64,000 nt of DNA, taken from Adiantum capillus-veneris (taxonomy: Eukaryota; Streptophyta; Polypodiopsida; Polypodiales; Pteridaceae). The stretch spans positions 124,354,470 to 124,418,469 of the forward strand of contig CM043962.1 in assembly GCA_014529385.2 (NCBI GenBank), written 5' to 3'. Both the position numbers and the translations under genes were made by a program. Shown piece after piece: positions 1 to 9,584 of this stretch (position 1 is its first letter; the number at the start of each line of letters is the position of its first letter). The notes under the pieces are model-generated. The model searched no databases, was not told the origin of the DNA, and was given only the letters and a program-made list of their open reading frames with translations.

Positions 1-340
1 CCTTACACACGCACACAATCACTCAATCTCACTCCCTCACTCAAAACACCGTCGGTCCGGGGGGGCACACACTTCCACACAGCTGGCACCGGGGGGAACC
101 ATGGAAGCAAGAGAAAGAGGAGGGGGGAAGGGGAAACCATAGCAAGAGAGGCAACAACTACTTGATTGCACTTCACCAAACACTTATACAAACTCCCACT
201 GCCATCACCATGGCCATTTACACAAGAAAAATGCAAAGGGCTTTGACAGGCACACTCCTCTGTCCAAGAGCTCCACTTTGCAGGCTTCCAACGGGTTCAA
301 CAAGCCAAAAAAAAAGCCTCTTATTTGATCAATTTTTGAC

Positions 341-350
341 TTTTATAGGG
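341..350 (-). promoter_or_regulatory. Probable TATA box of the copy A LTR
   Basis: The minus strand reads CCCTATAAAA. The same box sits at the matching place in the other LTR (19311-19320), and a comparable CTATAAAAGG occurs in both LTRs of copy B. Conservation across four LTRs supports a promoter role. Confidence 0.55.
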
Positions 351-710
351 TGGGGGGTTCAATTTGGGATATTGCCCTCTAATTGGTCCATGTGGCACCT
401 TTTTTTGGTATCTCTTGGGAAGGGGCCACCGACTTTTTCCATCTGCTCTCTTCTTCTCTTTTGCACCTGGAGGGGGGGGGGGCATTAGCGACGGCGCTAT
501 TGCCCCTTGGTATTTTTTATTTTTTATCTTCTTCATTTTTACCTCTTATGGTCTCAACCTTACACTGCTCCATTTTTTACTTTGACTCTCCCTTTCCTCT
601 ATCCAACTCCTGTTTTGCCCTCTTTTGACCTTGGCTTCCACTTTGTCCGGGCATTCCCTAGCTTGGTCCATTTGGCCTTGCTCCTTTGGTCTTTGCCACC
701 CTCGAGCTCG

Positions 711-712
<2 letters not shown>

Positions 713-798
<86 letters not shown>
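713..798. repeat. (CT)43 microsatellite
   Basis: This is a perfect 86-bp CT tract inside the LTR. The partner LTR carries a tract of exactly the same length at 19677-19762. Leu-Ser repeat reading frames across it are artefacts of the microsatellite. Confidence 0.98.
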
Positions 799-799
<1 letters not shown>

Positions 800-2259
800 G
801 ATCGCCTACCTTGCTCTGGGACCTTCCCCTTGCCTGAGGGGGGGAGGCAATAGCGATATCTCTATTGCCCTCTCCCTCCTCCTCAAAACTTTGTGGCCCC
901 TAGGGCCGTGTGAACCGCCGCATGCCACGTCATACGCCGACACCACAACCACGCACGGGCGCGCGCCTCCTGCGCCGCCCCGCCTAGCCAATTGTCGGCA
1001 AAACCACCGCGGAACGCCACAACCGCAGTGCCCGACAGGGCCCGCCATAGCCACGCTCAAGGAGCTCCTCTCTCTCCTTCTCATGCCAATGGAGAGGTCA
1101 CGGTGCCGTATACATACAGAGTGACGCACACTTCCGGCTCCACATGTGGGGTATTACCCCGCCATGTGGGAGTCCCCCAATGCAGCCAAGGCTTGTTTTT
1201 TTTAAAAAGCTTCTTTTGTGAGAGAGACTCCCTCTTGGGTGCCAACTTGGCCCCACTCGCATTCTCTGTTGACAAATCCCACTCCGGTGCTGTAAAACCA
1301 TGTCCGAAGTCCGTGTACCAGGCTCCGTTCTAAGCAATTGCCACCGGCCTTTGACTTCTTTGAGCCCGCTATCCGAGACCATCAAAAAATGAGAGAATCA
1401 CACCCATACCTTTTACTGCCCAATGCTGCCAACTTCATTTCGCTGTATCTGACCGACCGAATATTCGATTGACGTGCAACCGTTTAGTGCTAGGTCCACA
1501 TAACACACACTTCCACCAACAACCTTGGCGAGGCTCAAAAGACGCCAGATGGCGCATTTTCCAATGCGGTCATATGGCCTCAGACCTAGCCCCCTGAAAA
1601 TCTTCAATCGATCATATCTTGCTAACCAGAGCTCTGTTTCACAAACTGAAAAGATAGGCATGCTCCACAACTTGAGCACTACACATGTCTAAACTGACAT
1701 CAACCCGGGTCACCTGTCCCCAGCTGCCCTCTCCGTCAGGGATCTTCTACACACTTCAACTTTAAACCGCAATATCTTAAGCACATAAAAACTACATATC
1801 GGACACAATAGGCCACCAACATTCTTGGCTCTTTGCAGCACACCTTTGGCCTAAAAAACCGCTTCGAGCATACACCTCCACTATCCCTTGTCTGCCTAGG
1901 GCTTTGGTACCTGCCCTAGCCTTCTGCACTGCACTCACATGCTGCCTCTGCCTGGCATTGACCATCTCCTAGCTTGGACCAACTTTAGCTACACCATCAT
2001 TGCCCACCCCCTCGTTGAACATCTATGTTCAACCACACATGGCCTTATTGCACTAAAAAACTGCACACCAAAAACAGACTCTTGTACACTGCAAAACCAC
2101 ATATTATGTACAAAAGCTGGCACCTGTTACCTGCTATCTTGGTTCATGCGGGTTGCCCAACCCCCTGCTTTACCTGTAATCACCCACCAGGGTCAAACAC
2201 TTTGCATTGGTATTCTCTATCCACCTACAACAACTTTGCATAGTGCCACGCCAAGGCAC

Positions 2260-2876
2260 ATACCCAACTGCATAGCCAAACTACCATCCACATGCTTCTA
2301 CCACTCCAAGTACTCCTTAGCAAACTGCCCACTCGCAACAAAGGACCTTCAAGAACACCAAATAGATCACCTTCGTGCTCACCATCCTGCTCAATCAACA
2401 GTCGTGACCTACCTGACCCGCCCTCCCATCCATGTAAAGCTAGATCCTCGTCTAGCAGATCCTATACCTGCTTAACAGCACACTACACAGATATCTTTAT
2501 CACCATTCCTTTCAACCACCACTCACAGACCTCCGTACAAAGCTTGGACACCGCCTTAGAATCCGCATCACATGTCTAAGAGGGCACCAATTGCATAGGA
2601 AGCACCTCTAACTTTGACTCCGCTTTGCCCATCTCACCCGTCATGAACTCAATTCCAGCATCGTCGAGCTCCTCCTCGTCAACTGGCCCTTCAAGGTCAA
2701 TAAGCACCACCTGCTTGTCCGTTTGAACCACCTCCTCTTGTACTGTTGCATCATCAATCTCTACCAAGGAAGAGAGAAACTCGTTCTCTATCACATCCTC
2801 CTCATTCTCTTCCATAGGTACAACTGCTTCACACCTTTTAGCACAACTTTTCACCTGCTGCACCACTATGGCATAC
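2260..2876 (-). pseudogene. Gag-like protein, C-terminal part (copy A)
   Basis: The minus strand encodes the C-terminal half of the gag-like protein of copy B. Shared landmarks are the stretch ENEFL, the block DLEGPVDEEELDD (DLEGPIDDERLDD in copy B), and further on WLKGM and LHGWEGGS. The frame is broken by a stop near 2576 and further TAG stops. Function is inferred from copy B, where the N-terminal half has a retrotransposon gag domain. The C-terminal half is acidic and I know no domain for it. The reading frame continues on the far side of the gypsy insertion at 17588. Confidence 0.75.
2872..2876. repeat. Target site duplication, left (catac)
   Basis: The five bases CATAC precede the 5' LTR and recur exactly after the 3' LTR at 17583-17587, which fixes the gypsy boundaries. 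Confidence 0.95.
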
Positions 2877-3834
2877 TGTTGACCGCTGGGTCAACAACAC
2901 AACATAACTCAAGTTTCGTACCAAAGTCTTATCTTTTGCGAGTTATGAAATGCTACGGATTATGGCTATAAACGTCATTTGTAATGAGTAGTTATTGTAG
3001 TTTCAGAAGCCAGGGTGCAATGGCACTTCCAGATTGTAAATACAAAGCCATTTGACCCTTTCAACCCCATTTTTGGTTAAACCTAAGGTAGCCTTAGTAT
3101 ATAAGGTACCTAGGTCATTTTGTAAAAAGACTTTTAATCATAATCAAACTTCAGCGCTGCTGTCTACCGTGTGTGAGAGAGAAAGAGAGTGAGCGTGAGC
3201 TTCATCCTCTCACTACGCCCGGCTCGCTCAACACATTGGAGATCTGACTGCACCATTGTTGTAGGCTCGAGGAGAGCTACACGACAATGCCAAGCATTCC
3301 ACGAGAGACGAAGCGCACACGCCGATGCATCTACGAGCTATTTGTGGTCGTAAGTGTATCAAATGATGTCTATTTTATGCGTGCTAGTAGTCTATAGAAT
3401 CGTGCCAACATAAGCTACGCATAGGTACTCATAAATTTCAGCTTCAGGCACTTTCAAAATTCGGCTCTGTCATCCTACACGTTTTCCGCAGATGGGTTTA
3501 GAGTGAGGATTTTGAGTGTAGAAGCTTAGGGACAGGTGTATCCTAGTGAGGGGATGGTGTTCCTTAAGTTTCGTATGAATCTGGCATGATTAGGTGAGTT
3601 ACCTTCCGTATGTGTGTATGTGGCTAGGTGGTGTAGTTGAGAGCAGTGAGGTTCTTGATTGTTGTATAGTTGGCCTTCCAGAGTGTTGTATGCATAGGAT
3701 GGTCTCAGCCTGACAAGCTTAAGAGATTTCCTATGTGTGCCTATCGTGTCATCTGTGTCCTCGATTGACATTATGTTAATCTAGGTAGTGTTTGCATGCA
3801 CTTCATGAGTGTGTGAGGCGCTCTCCGTCCAACA
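2877..3834 (+). repeat. 5' LTR of the gypsy element
   Basis: The LTR is 958 bp and the same length as the 3' LTR, with a few percent substitutions. It begins with a perfect hairpin, TGTTGACC-GCTG-GGTCAACA, and ends in CAACA. It carries a TATA box and a GA-rich stretch downstream of it. Confidence 0.95.
3098..3105 (+). promoter_or_regulatory. TATA box in 5' LTR
   Basis: TATATAAG lies about 220 bp into the LTR and is conserved in the 3' LTR at 16846. It is the most likely core promoter for the element. Confidence 0.6.
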
Positions 3835-3835
3835 T

Positions 3836-3853
3836 TGGCACCGTTGCCGGGGA
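3836..3853 (+). other. Primer binding site, tRNA-Asp type
   Basis: TGGCACCGTTGCCGGGGA begins one base after the LTR. It differs by one base (A for G in a former CpG) from the complement of the plant tRNA-Asp 3' end, a primer site common in plant gypsy elements. Confidence 0.85.
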
Positions 3854-4298
3854 CACAAGGACCTAAGTAGGTTTCCTACTAACACTCGTGTGATGGTTGC
3901 TTGATTTAGTTTCGGCTAAAGAAAGCATTTTTCTTAAGTGGATCCGGAAGAGGATATTCCGTGATCAAGTGGATAGCCAGGAAGCGTGTGTCTTGCCGAG
4001 GGTCTGCGACTAGATAGGTTTAGTTAGGATCTGTGGATTAGAGTAGTTGTTGGTGGTCGAGTGATTTGTGAGGTGATAAAAACGTTTACTAGTCCGTGTG
4101 TGGCATTGAAGCGTTTTTCTACTCATAGATGCAAAACCCCATATGATTTGTAGGAGTAGCTTTAGGTAAGTGATCCGATTCTGATCTAGAGCTATTTAGC
4201 ATTGAATCATTTGCTAAAGTGCTTGGTTGCATTTGAAATCACAGAAAAGTGCGCTTTTGAGGGTAAAAATGCATTAAACAAGATTTTGTGGACATTTT

Positions 4299-4461
4299 TG
4301 TTGGAGCTATATAGAGAGCCCACACTTATGCTATATATAGCTAGGAGTCCCCACTATATATGTGTACTCAGTGTGTGTTCTACATACACTTTGGGGTTTG
4401 CAATCGTGGAGTCATCTATCTCTCTCTCTCCCTCGTCTCGTGTCTCGTCTCCAGCTCAACA
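4299..4461 (+). repeat. 5' LTR of short element 1
   Basis: This 163-bp repeat begins TGTTGGAGCT and ends AGCTCAACA. It contains two TATATA runs and a short CT tract. Its copy at 6949 differs at about six positions. Confidence 0.9.
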
Positions 4462-4473
4462 TGGTATCAGAGC
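4462..4473 (+). other. Primer binding site, initiator tRNA-Met
   Basis: TGGTATCAGAGC abuts the LTR. It is the complement of the initiator tRNA-Met 3' end that most plant copia elements use. Confidence 0.92.
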
Positions 4474-5956
4474 ATCACCTTAAAAAGATAAGTTGTATTA
4501 TTTTCCTATTTCTTATTGACGTATGCAGTGGTAGACTCATGAGCATGGCATCCTTAACAAGAACACGTTGTGATAACGAGAAAGCCACAGTCATGCGCAC
4601 TATAGTGCTGCCTTGCAAGGAAGCATGTGCTAAGGAGATCGTAAGCCCTCTCTTCCTCCATGCTGACGGAGTCTCCTATCCTGCTCCATGCTAACTACAG
4701 CATGAGCCTTTGAGGGCTTGCAAGTTACAACTACCTTGTGTTAATGATGATCCAATTAAGTGTCTTGGAAGCACACTTAAGCCAATCCTATGTAAGTCCA
4801 TAGGCATGCAAGAGAAAGGTTTTCGAGAAGGTCTATCGTCATCGCAGCAGTGTGTGCAGTAGCACTTTTATTAGCTGCTACGTAATATAGTTCTCTTTTT
4901 AATTTGATGTTATTTTAAGCATCATCGCTATCATTGGCGTATTGAGCCTGGTGATTTTTCAACTGTGGTGCTATTTTAATGACGCGAAGAAAACTACGAC
5001 ATATTTTACTCATTCGCTGCGTCGCAGCATATTCTCTACCTCTTTGCGCTTCAATCCGGATCTGCAGACCATTACCGCTTCAATCCGGGTCTGCTCTTCA
5101 GACCGTTACCGTTGAACTAATCCCTGCCTGCATAGCTTTGACCAAGCATCATCAACCATTATGATGTTGGGTCTGTTGGGTCATGACAAGCGTGGAATAT
5201 TGAGCAGTGAAAAACTGTTGTAGCGTCATATTCCGGCCACCCTTGCAACAACTACCATACTCCTTTGCAAACATCGCTAGCAAACTACTGCGAGATCAAT
5301 GTAGCATGCATCTATATCAAAGAGTGTTAATTATGGCTTAGTGAGAAAGAAGGTCTCCTCGTTGCTGCAAACTCATCCCTATTGTTCAACAGAACACGGT
5401 AGTTCCCTTTTAAGTTATTGTTCAAGCTCTATCAAGCTGTCAGTTAAACGGCTTCTACAGACAAAGAGCACCACCGATGAGCAGTTGGTCTGCATGCAAG
5501 CAACTTTATTATTTAATGAAATCTCACGTGCACTATGCATAACTAATTTTGTGTGGGTTTGTTATTATTAACCCTGAGTTTATAAGCCCGAGTCGCACGT
5601 GCATAGGGAGGTGATTTGTAGAAGGCTGCGAGCTTTGACAGGGTACAAAACAAAGACGTCAGAGTGATATGAGCTATGATGCCTCACGACATTGGCTACA
5701 ACCGACGGTCCCAATCGGCAACACATCGTGAAAAATTGGTATATTTACCTTGCTATTATATGCTAGTTTAAGAAAAAATATATAATTTTATTTAAGAGTT
5801 TGGTTGTCAATAGCGTCGCCATATTTCTTGGTATAGCACGAGTATCAATTTCAAATCTTAATTATATGGTTGTTGTTGCCTCATCACTCGTGGAGTTTGT
5901 CACTTATATTTGGTCAATCGATAATGATAGATGATGGATGTGACAGAGACCTCGTA

Positions 5957-6246
5957 TGTGTACTTGAGAGCTTGGAGCCTCATACTCACCATTGGTGTTA
6001 TGTTTGTGTACTTGAGAGCTCGGTGACTCGTACTTACCATTGGTATTATGTTTGTGTACTTGAGAGCTCGATGCCTCGTACTTACCATTGGTATTATGTT
6101 TGTCTACTTGAGAGCTCGGTGCCTCGTACTTACCATTGGTATTATGTTTATGTACTTGAGATCTCAGTGCCTCGTACTTACCATTGGTATTATGTTTTAT
6201 TTTGTCAGAGAGCTCGGTGCCCTGTCCTTACCATTGGTATTATGTT
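5957..6246 (+). repeat. 48-bp tandem repeat, six units
   Basis: Units of 48 bp begin near TGTGTACTTGAGAGCTC and end ACCATTGGTATTATGTT. The middle units differ from each other at only a few bases and the last is degenerate. Because 48 is divisible by three, the open frame 5870-6301 (+) gives a 16-residue repeat around VLESSVPRTYHWYY. I see no sign that this frame is a real gene. Confidence 0.95.
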
Positions 6247-6948
6247 TCTTTCGTCATATTTCAAGTGCAAATATTTTCGGCATCAAGAATCAGAATTGTG
6301 ACAAAGTTTATACATACGTGGGAGCCTATTGGCATCCTCTTCATTGATGCTATTGTTGCTATCGTCTTGTTGCACCATCATCGTCATTGGTGCTATGGTT
6401 GTTATCGTCTTATTGCACCCTCGTCGTCATCAAGGATTTGGGAGTTCTGATTTTACAACACTAGTGTTTCATATAATTTTTGTGCTGACTTGTGTTTATG
6501 GGCGCACATGTACTGCATTCTTGTTATATGTACTCGTGGCATCATTATTTGTTTCTTTGTCATCTCTAGAGCGGCATCGCGAACCGTCTCCTAAGGACAA
6601 TGTGATGTGATTATTTCTAACTTTCACATTTCGATATGTTTCTTGAGTTAATGTTATTTGCAGGATAAAATCCATGTCAAGCAGCATGTACATGGACTCA
6701 AAGACGTTGAAGCTGGCCAAAGACATTGAAGAATTTGCATCTATTTATATATATAGGGTCGTTAAACTTCCAAATACGCTTGAGAGCGCACATTGTATAT
6801 TATGGACTGCTGTAGCTCCTCACAACTGAATTTTGTAAACTTTCATAATTGTTAATATAACAGTGCATGTATATGGTGCTGTGGATTTTTCTCTTGTACC
6901 CCCGAGGGTTTTTTCATCCACAGTTAGGGACTCCTATTTGAGTGGGGG

Positions 6949-7110
6949 TGTTGGAGCTTTATAGAGAGACCACACTTATGCTATATATAGCTAGGAGTCC
7001 CCACTATATATGTGTACTCAGTGTGTGGTCTACATACACTTTGGGGTTTGCAATCGTGGAGTCATCTATCTCTCTCTCTCCCTCGTATCGTGTCTCGTCT
7101 CCAGTTCAAG
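6949..7110 (+). repeat. 3' LTR of short element 1
   Basis: This is the direct copy of 4299-4461, preceded by a short purine run (AGTGGGGG) that would serve as polypurine tract. Its last bases read CCAGTTCAAG instead of CCAGCTCAACA. Confidence 0.88.
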
Positions 7111-7375
7111 TAGCACTTTTATGTCAGTGGGCAAGCAACTCAAAGCAAGGCTGACCAATCTAGATGATCAAGCAACTAGTTCTTGACTCGTCACCCCAAA
7201 TATTAATTGTGTATTTGCATGCTGTTGACCCCCGATGCTCAGTGTTGTTTGGTAATTGGATGAAGCCGATATTTATATCAAGAGCAGGATGGTCACTGTT
7301 TGGTAACTGGAGGGAGCAGGATGGTCACTGTTTGTCAGCGGGGCACTACTTGGTAGCGCTGTAAAAGCAAGAGGG

Positions 7376-7477
7376 GAGACTTTTCACGAGGTTCATGCCC
7401 TCATCTGCTGCCATGCTCAGGCCATCGTCCATCGTGATATTAAGCCCAACAACTTCAGATGCAGCTGCCTCATGTAA
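7376..7477 (+). pseudogene. Protein kinase catalytic-loop fragment
   Basis: A 33-codon open stretch contains CHAQAIVHRDIKPNN, the catalytic-loop signature of eukaryotic Ser/Thr kinases (HRD with Lys two residues on, then PNN), and then stops. No glycine loop, DFG or APE motif is visible nearby. The reading is too short for a kinase, which usually has about 250 residues in this domain. The simplest explanation is a captured host exon piece in the gypsy leader. A chance match cannot be excluded because only about 15 residues are diagnostic. Confidence 0.5.
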
Positions 7478-7710
7478 GTATTGCAAGTACCTATAGTAGT
7501 CGGCATGGGGCAGCCACCAGAGCAAAACTATAACTATCGGCCTCACAGGGACGCTGACACCGGTCTGCAGTCCCGTCCTAGATAATCGCCACTCGAACTC
7601 GTCCTGGCCTGCATAACTTTGACTAGGCCTGTAGAACTATAACTGTCTTCACATGTCGACTCTCATCATTGCAAGGGTTCTGTGAAGAAAACCTGCAATT
7701 CTGTAAACAC

Positions 7711-9127
7711 AGACATCCTACGCGTAGGATGTCTCAAGGGGGTTCTGGAGACCAAATTTGAAAAATTTGGCTGCACCAGTGTGTTCAGAGGGTAGGTTTT
7801 ACCCTAGTAACATATTGACTTGGGTGTTTTTCCCTATTTTTGTTGACCAAAAGCCAAAAGACGGAGTTAGAAAACGTAAAATTTCATAAAAGGCTTAAAT
7901 TGAGTGATTTTTGCATGTTTTTGCAATTGTAAAGCGTACTTGCACTTGCTGAGAGCATGAGGGAGCATCAGGGACACTTCAGTCTGAAAAAATAAGTAGT
8001 AGACATCCTACGCGTAGGATGTCTACAGGGTGATCTGGTGGAAAATTTGAAAATCTGAGGTTACCAGTGTGTTTAGAAGGTAGGTTTTACCCTTATTTTC
8101 ACCTGGAAAGTGGAAATTTGACCAAATTTTGACATATCAGAGCCAAAAGACGAGAATTACCAGACATCCTACCCAAATTGTGCCCAAGGTATAATTTTTG
8201 AGACCAAACCATAGGGTGACTTCATGTGCATGTTATACATGATGTTTTGAGTGCATGTGATAAATTTCATCTCATTTGGGTCAGTGAAAGGGAAGATTGA
8301 ACAGACTTTAGCACTTTTGACTGAAAAAGACTAGAACAGCTAGTTTTGGGGTCTTTTGACATCCAAACCAAAATCTAAGAATACCACTGGGTTACTGACA
8401 TCAAGGGGAAGCTGTGGGACAAGTCTAGGGTCAAACAGGCCAAAAAGACATCCTACACATAGGATGTCTTCTGTGTGATTTTGGACTCTAAACAAAATTC
8501 TGAGCATACCACAGTGATCAGCACCTTAAGGAGAGTCTGTGATTCAAATTTGGGGCAATTTTGAGCAATTAGACATCCTACACGTAGGATGTTTAAGGCA
8601 TGATTTAGAGGCCAAATATAAACTGTGGACATAGCAGGGTGTTGTATAGCCTTAGGTAAGCCTCCTAGTCAAATTTGGTCCAATTTGGAGTTGATTTGAC
8701 TTGGGAATTCATCAGGACAGACATCAGGCTTTTGGAACAGATTCTTGATCATTTGACCAACATATAGGTGTCATAATCAAAAAGTAAAAATAGCTGTGAG
8801 TTTAGCACATCAAGGGGAAGCTACAGTGCAAGTTTGGAAAAAATATGAGCAGTTAGACATCCTACGCATAGGATGTCTCCAGCTTGATTTAGGACTCCAA
8901 ACCAACCTATGAGCACACCACTGTGATTAACACATCAAGGAGAATCTGGGGTGAAAATTTCAAGTCATTCTGAGCAAAAAGACATCCTAAGCGTAGGATG
9001 TCTCAAGGCCATTTTCAGGTCCAAATAAAATTATGAGCATACTATTGTGTCGCTAGACTCAAGGGGAGTCTTTGGACCAAATTTTGTTAAATTCTGAGCA
9101 CATAGACATACTACGCATAGGATGTCT
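7711..9127 (+). repeat. Array of 24-bp palindromes in ~125-bp degenerate repeats
   Basis: The palindrome is AGACATCCTACG followed directly by its reverse complement. Perfect copies start at 7711 and 8001 (the latter extends to 28 bp). Copies with one to three changes start at 8446, 8571, 8855, 8980 and 9104, and a half copy lies at 8162. Start-to-start distances are about 290, 161, 284, 125, 284, 125 and 124, so most are near 125 or 284. The sequence between copies is itself a degenerate repeat (for example ACATCAAGGGGAAGCT and TGAGCA recur before each palindrome). The array lies between the primer site and gag. Confidence 0.95.
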
Positions 9128-9584
9128 CTAGGCAAGTTTTAGGGTCCAACTGTACTTTTGACCATACATAAGTGTTCACAGTGTCACAGAGATCCCAAAT
9201 CTTCTTTTAAAATTGAATTTGGACTCATTTTGACCATTCTAAACTCCATTTCACTGTTTTGGCCATAACTTTCACAAATGGTATCAGATCGGAAAGGTTT
9301 TTATATCAAAACGTAGCTTGAGAGCGGCTCTACAAATCTTAGAGCAAAACTTGAACTAAATGTATGCCACGGAAACCATTTAGTTTAACTTTGAAAAAAA
9401 CATCGTTTAAGGCCTCAAAATTCATCCGCAAGTTAGGGGTGTCTAAAAGCGACAATTTGTGAGAATTGTGACGAAACGGTTGCGGTTTTGGACATAGCTT
9501 TGACTTTTCCCTAACCAAAGCACTTGAACACAGTGGACCGAGTCTACTTGAACCAAGAAAAAGATCTTATTAAGCCCAAAAATC

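Larger units (their letters stand above)
1..1980 (-). repeat. 3' LTR of copy A (truncated by window edge)
   Basis: The stretch aligns base for base with 18970-21016, the 5' LTR of the same element, with about one difference per 20 bases where I compared them. Roughly 207 bases of LTR lie beyond the window. It contains a minus-strand TATA box, a (CT)43 tract and two imperfect palindromes of the form GGCAwTAGCG-N4-CnCTATTGCC. Relative to the other LTR it lacks about 68 bases near 1790. Confidence 0.85.
1..2876 (-). mobile_element. Gag-only LTR retrotransposon copy A, 3' part
   Basis: This is the left part of a minus-strand LTR element interrupted at 2876 by the gypsy element; its other part resumes at 17583. 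Reading the minus strand, the interval holds the end of a gag-like gene, a short untranslated stretch and a 3' LTR that runs off the window edge. The gene and LTR match the complete plus-strand copy B at 53335-59412. No reverse transcriptase, integrase or protease motif is present in either copy, so the family looks like the TR-GAG class of non-autonomous elements. The assignment rests on protein-level similarity to copy B and on the LTR pair within copy A. Confidence 0.85.
4299..7110 (+). mobile_element. Short non-coding LTR element 1 (copia-like ends)
   Basis: Two direct repeats of about 163 bp start TGTTGGAGCT. The first ends AGCTCAACA directly before an initiator tRNA-Met binding site. 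The interior has no gag or pol motif. The last 75 bases before the 3' LTR closely match the corresponding part of the minus-strand element at 40608-43385, so both belong to one family. The interior holds a 48-bp tandem repeat. No target duplication is visible, and the right end of the 3' LTR is slightly altered. It lies in the leader of the gypsy element. Confidence 0.85.
3854..9584 (+). other. Untranslated leader of the gypsy element
   Basis: No gag-like frame is found before 9585. Without the inserted 2.8-kb element the leader is about 2.9 kb. It holds a kinase-like scrap at 7376-7477 and the palindrome array at 7711-9127. From 9128 to 9584 I see ordinary AT-rich sequence. Confidence 0.7.

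Noticed and set aside
507-837. Open frames of Leu-Ser repeats (and the same near 19477-19801)
   Set aside because: They are translations of a CT microsatellite inside an LTR, not proteins.
1939-2475. 178-codon plus-strand frame
   Set aside because: It lies antisense to the gag-like gene and LTR of copy A, and no motif is present.
4294-7116. Target duplication for short element 1
   Set aside because: The five bases before 4299 (ATTTT) do not recur after the 3' LTR.
7711-9127. CRISPR-like array of palindromic repeats
   Set aside because: Spacings are 125-290 bp, the sequence between copies is itself repeated, and the context is a plant retrotransposon leader.
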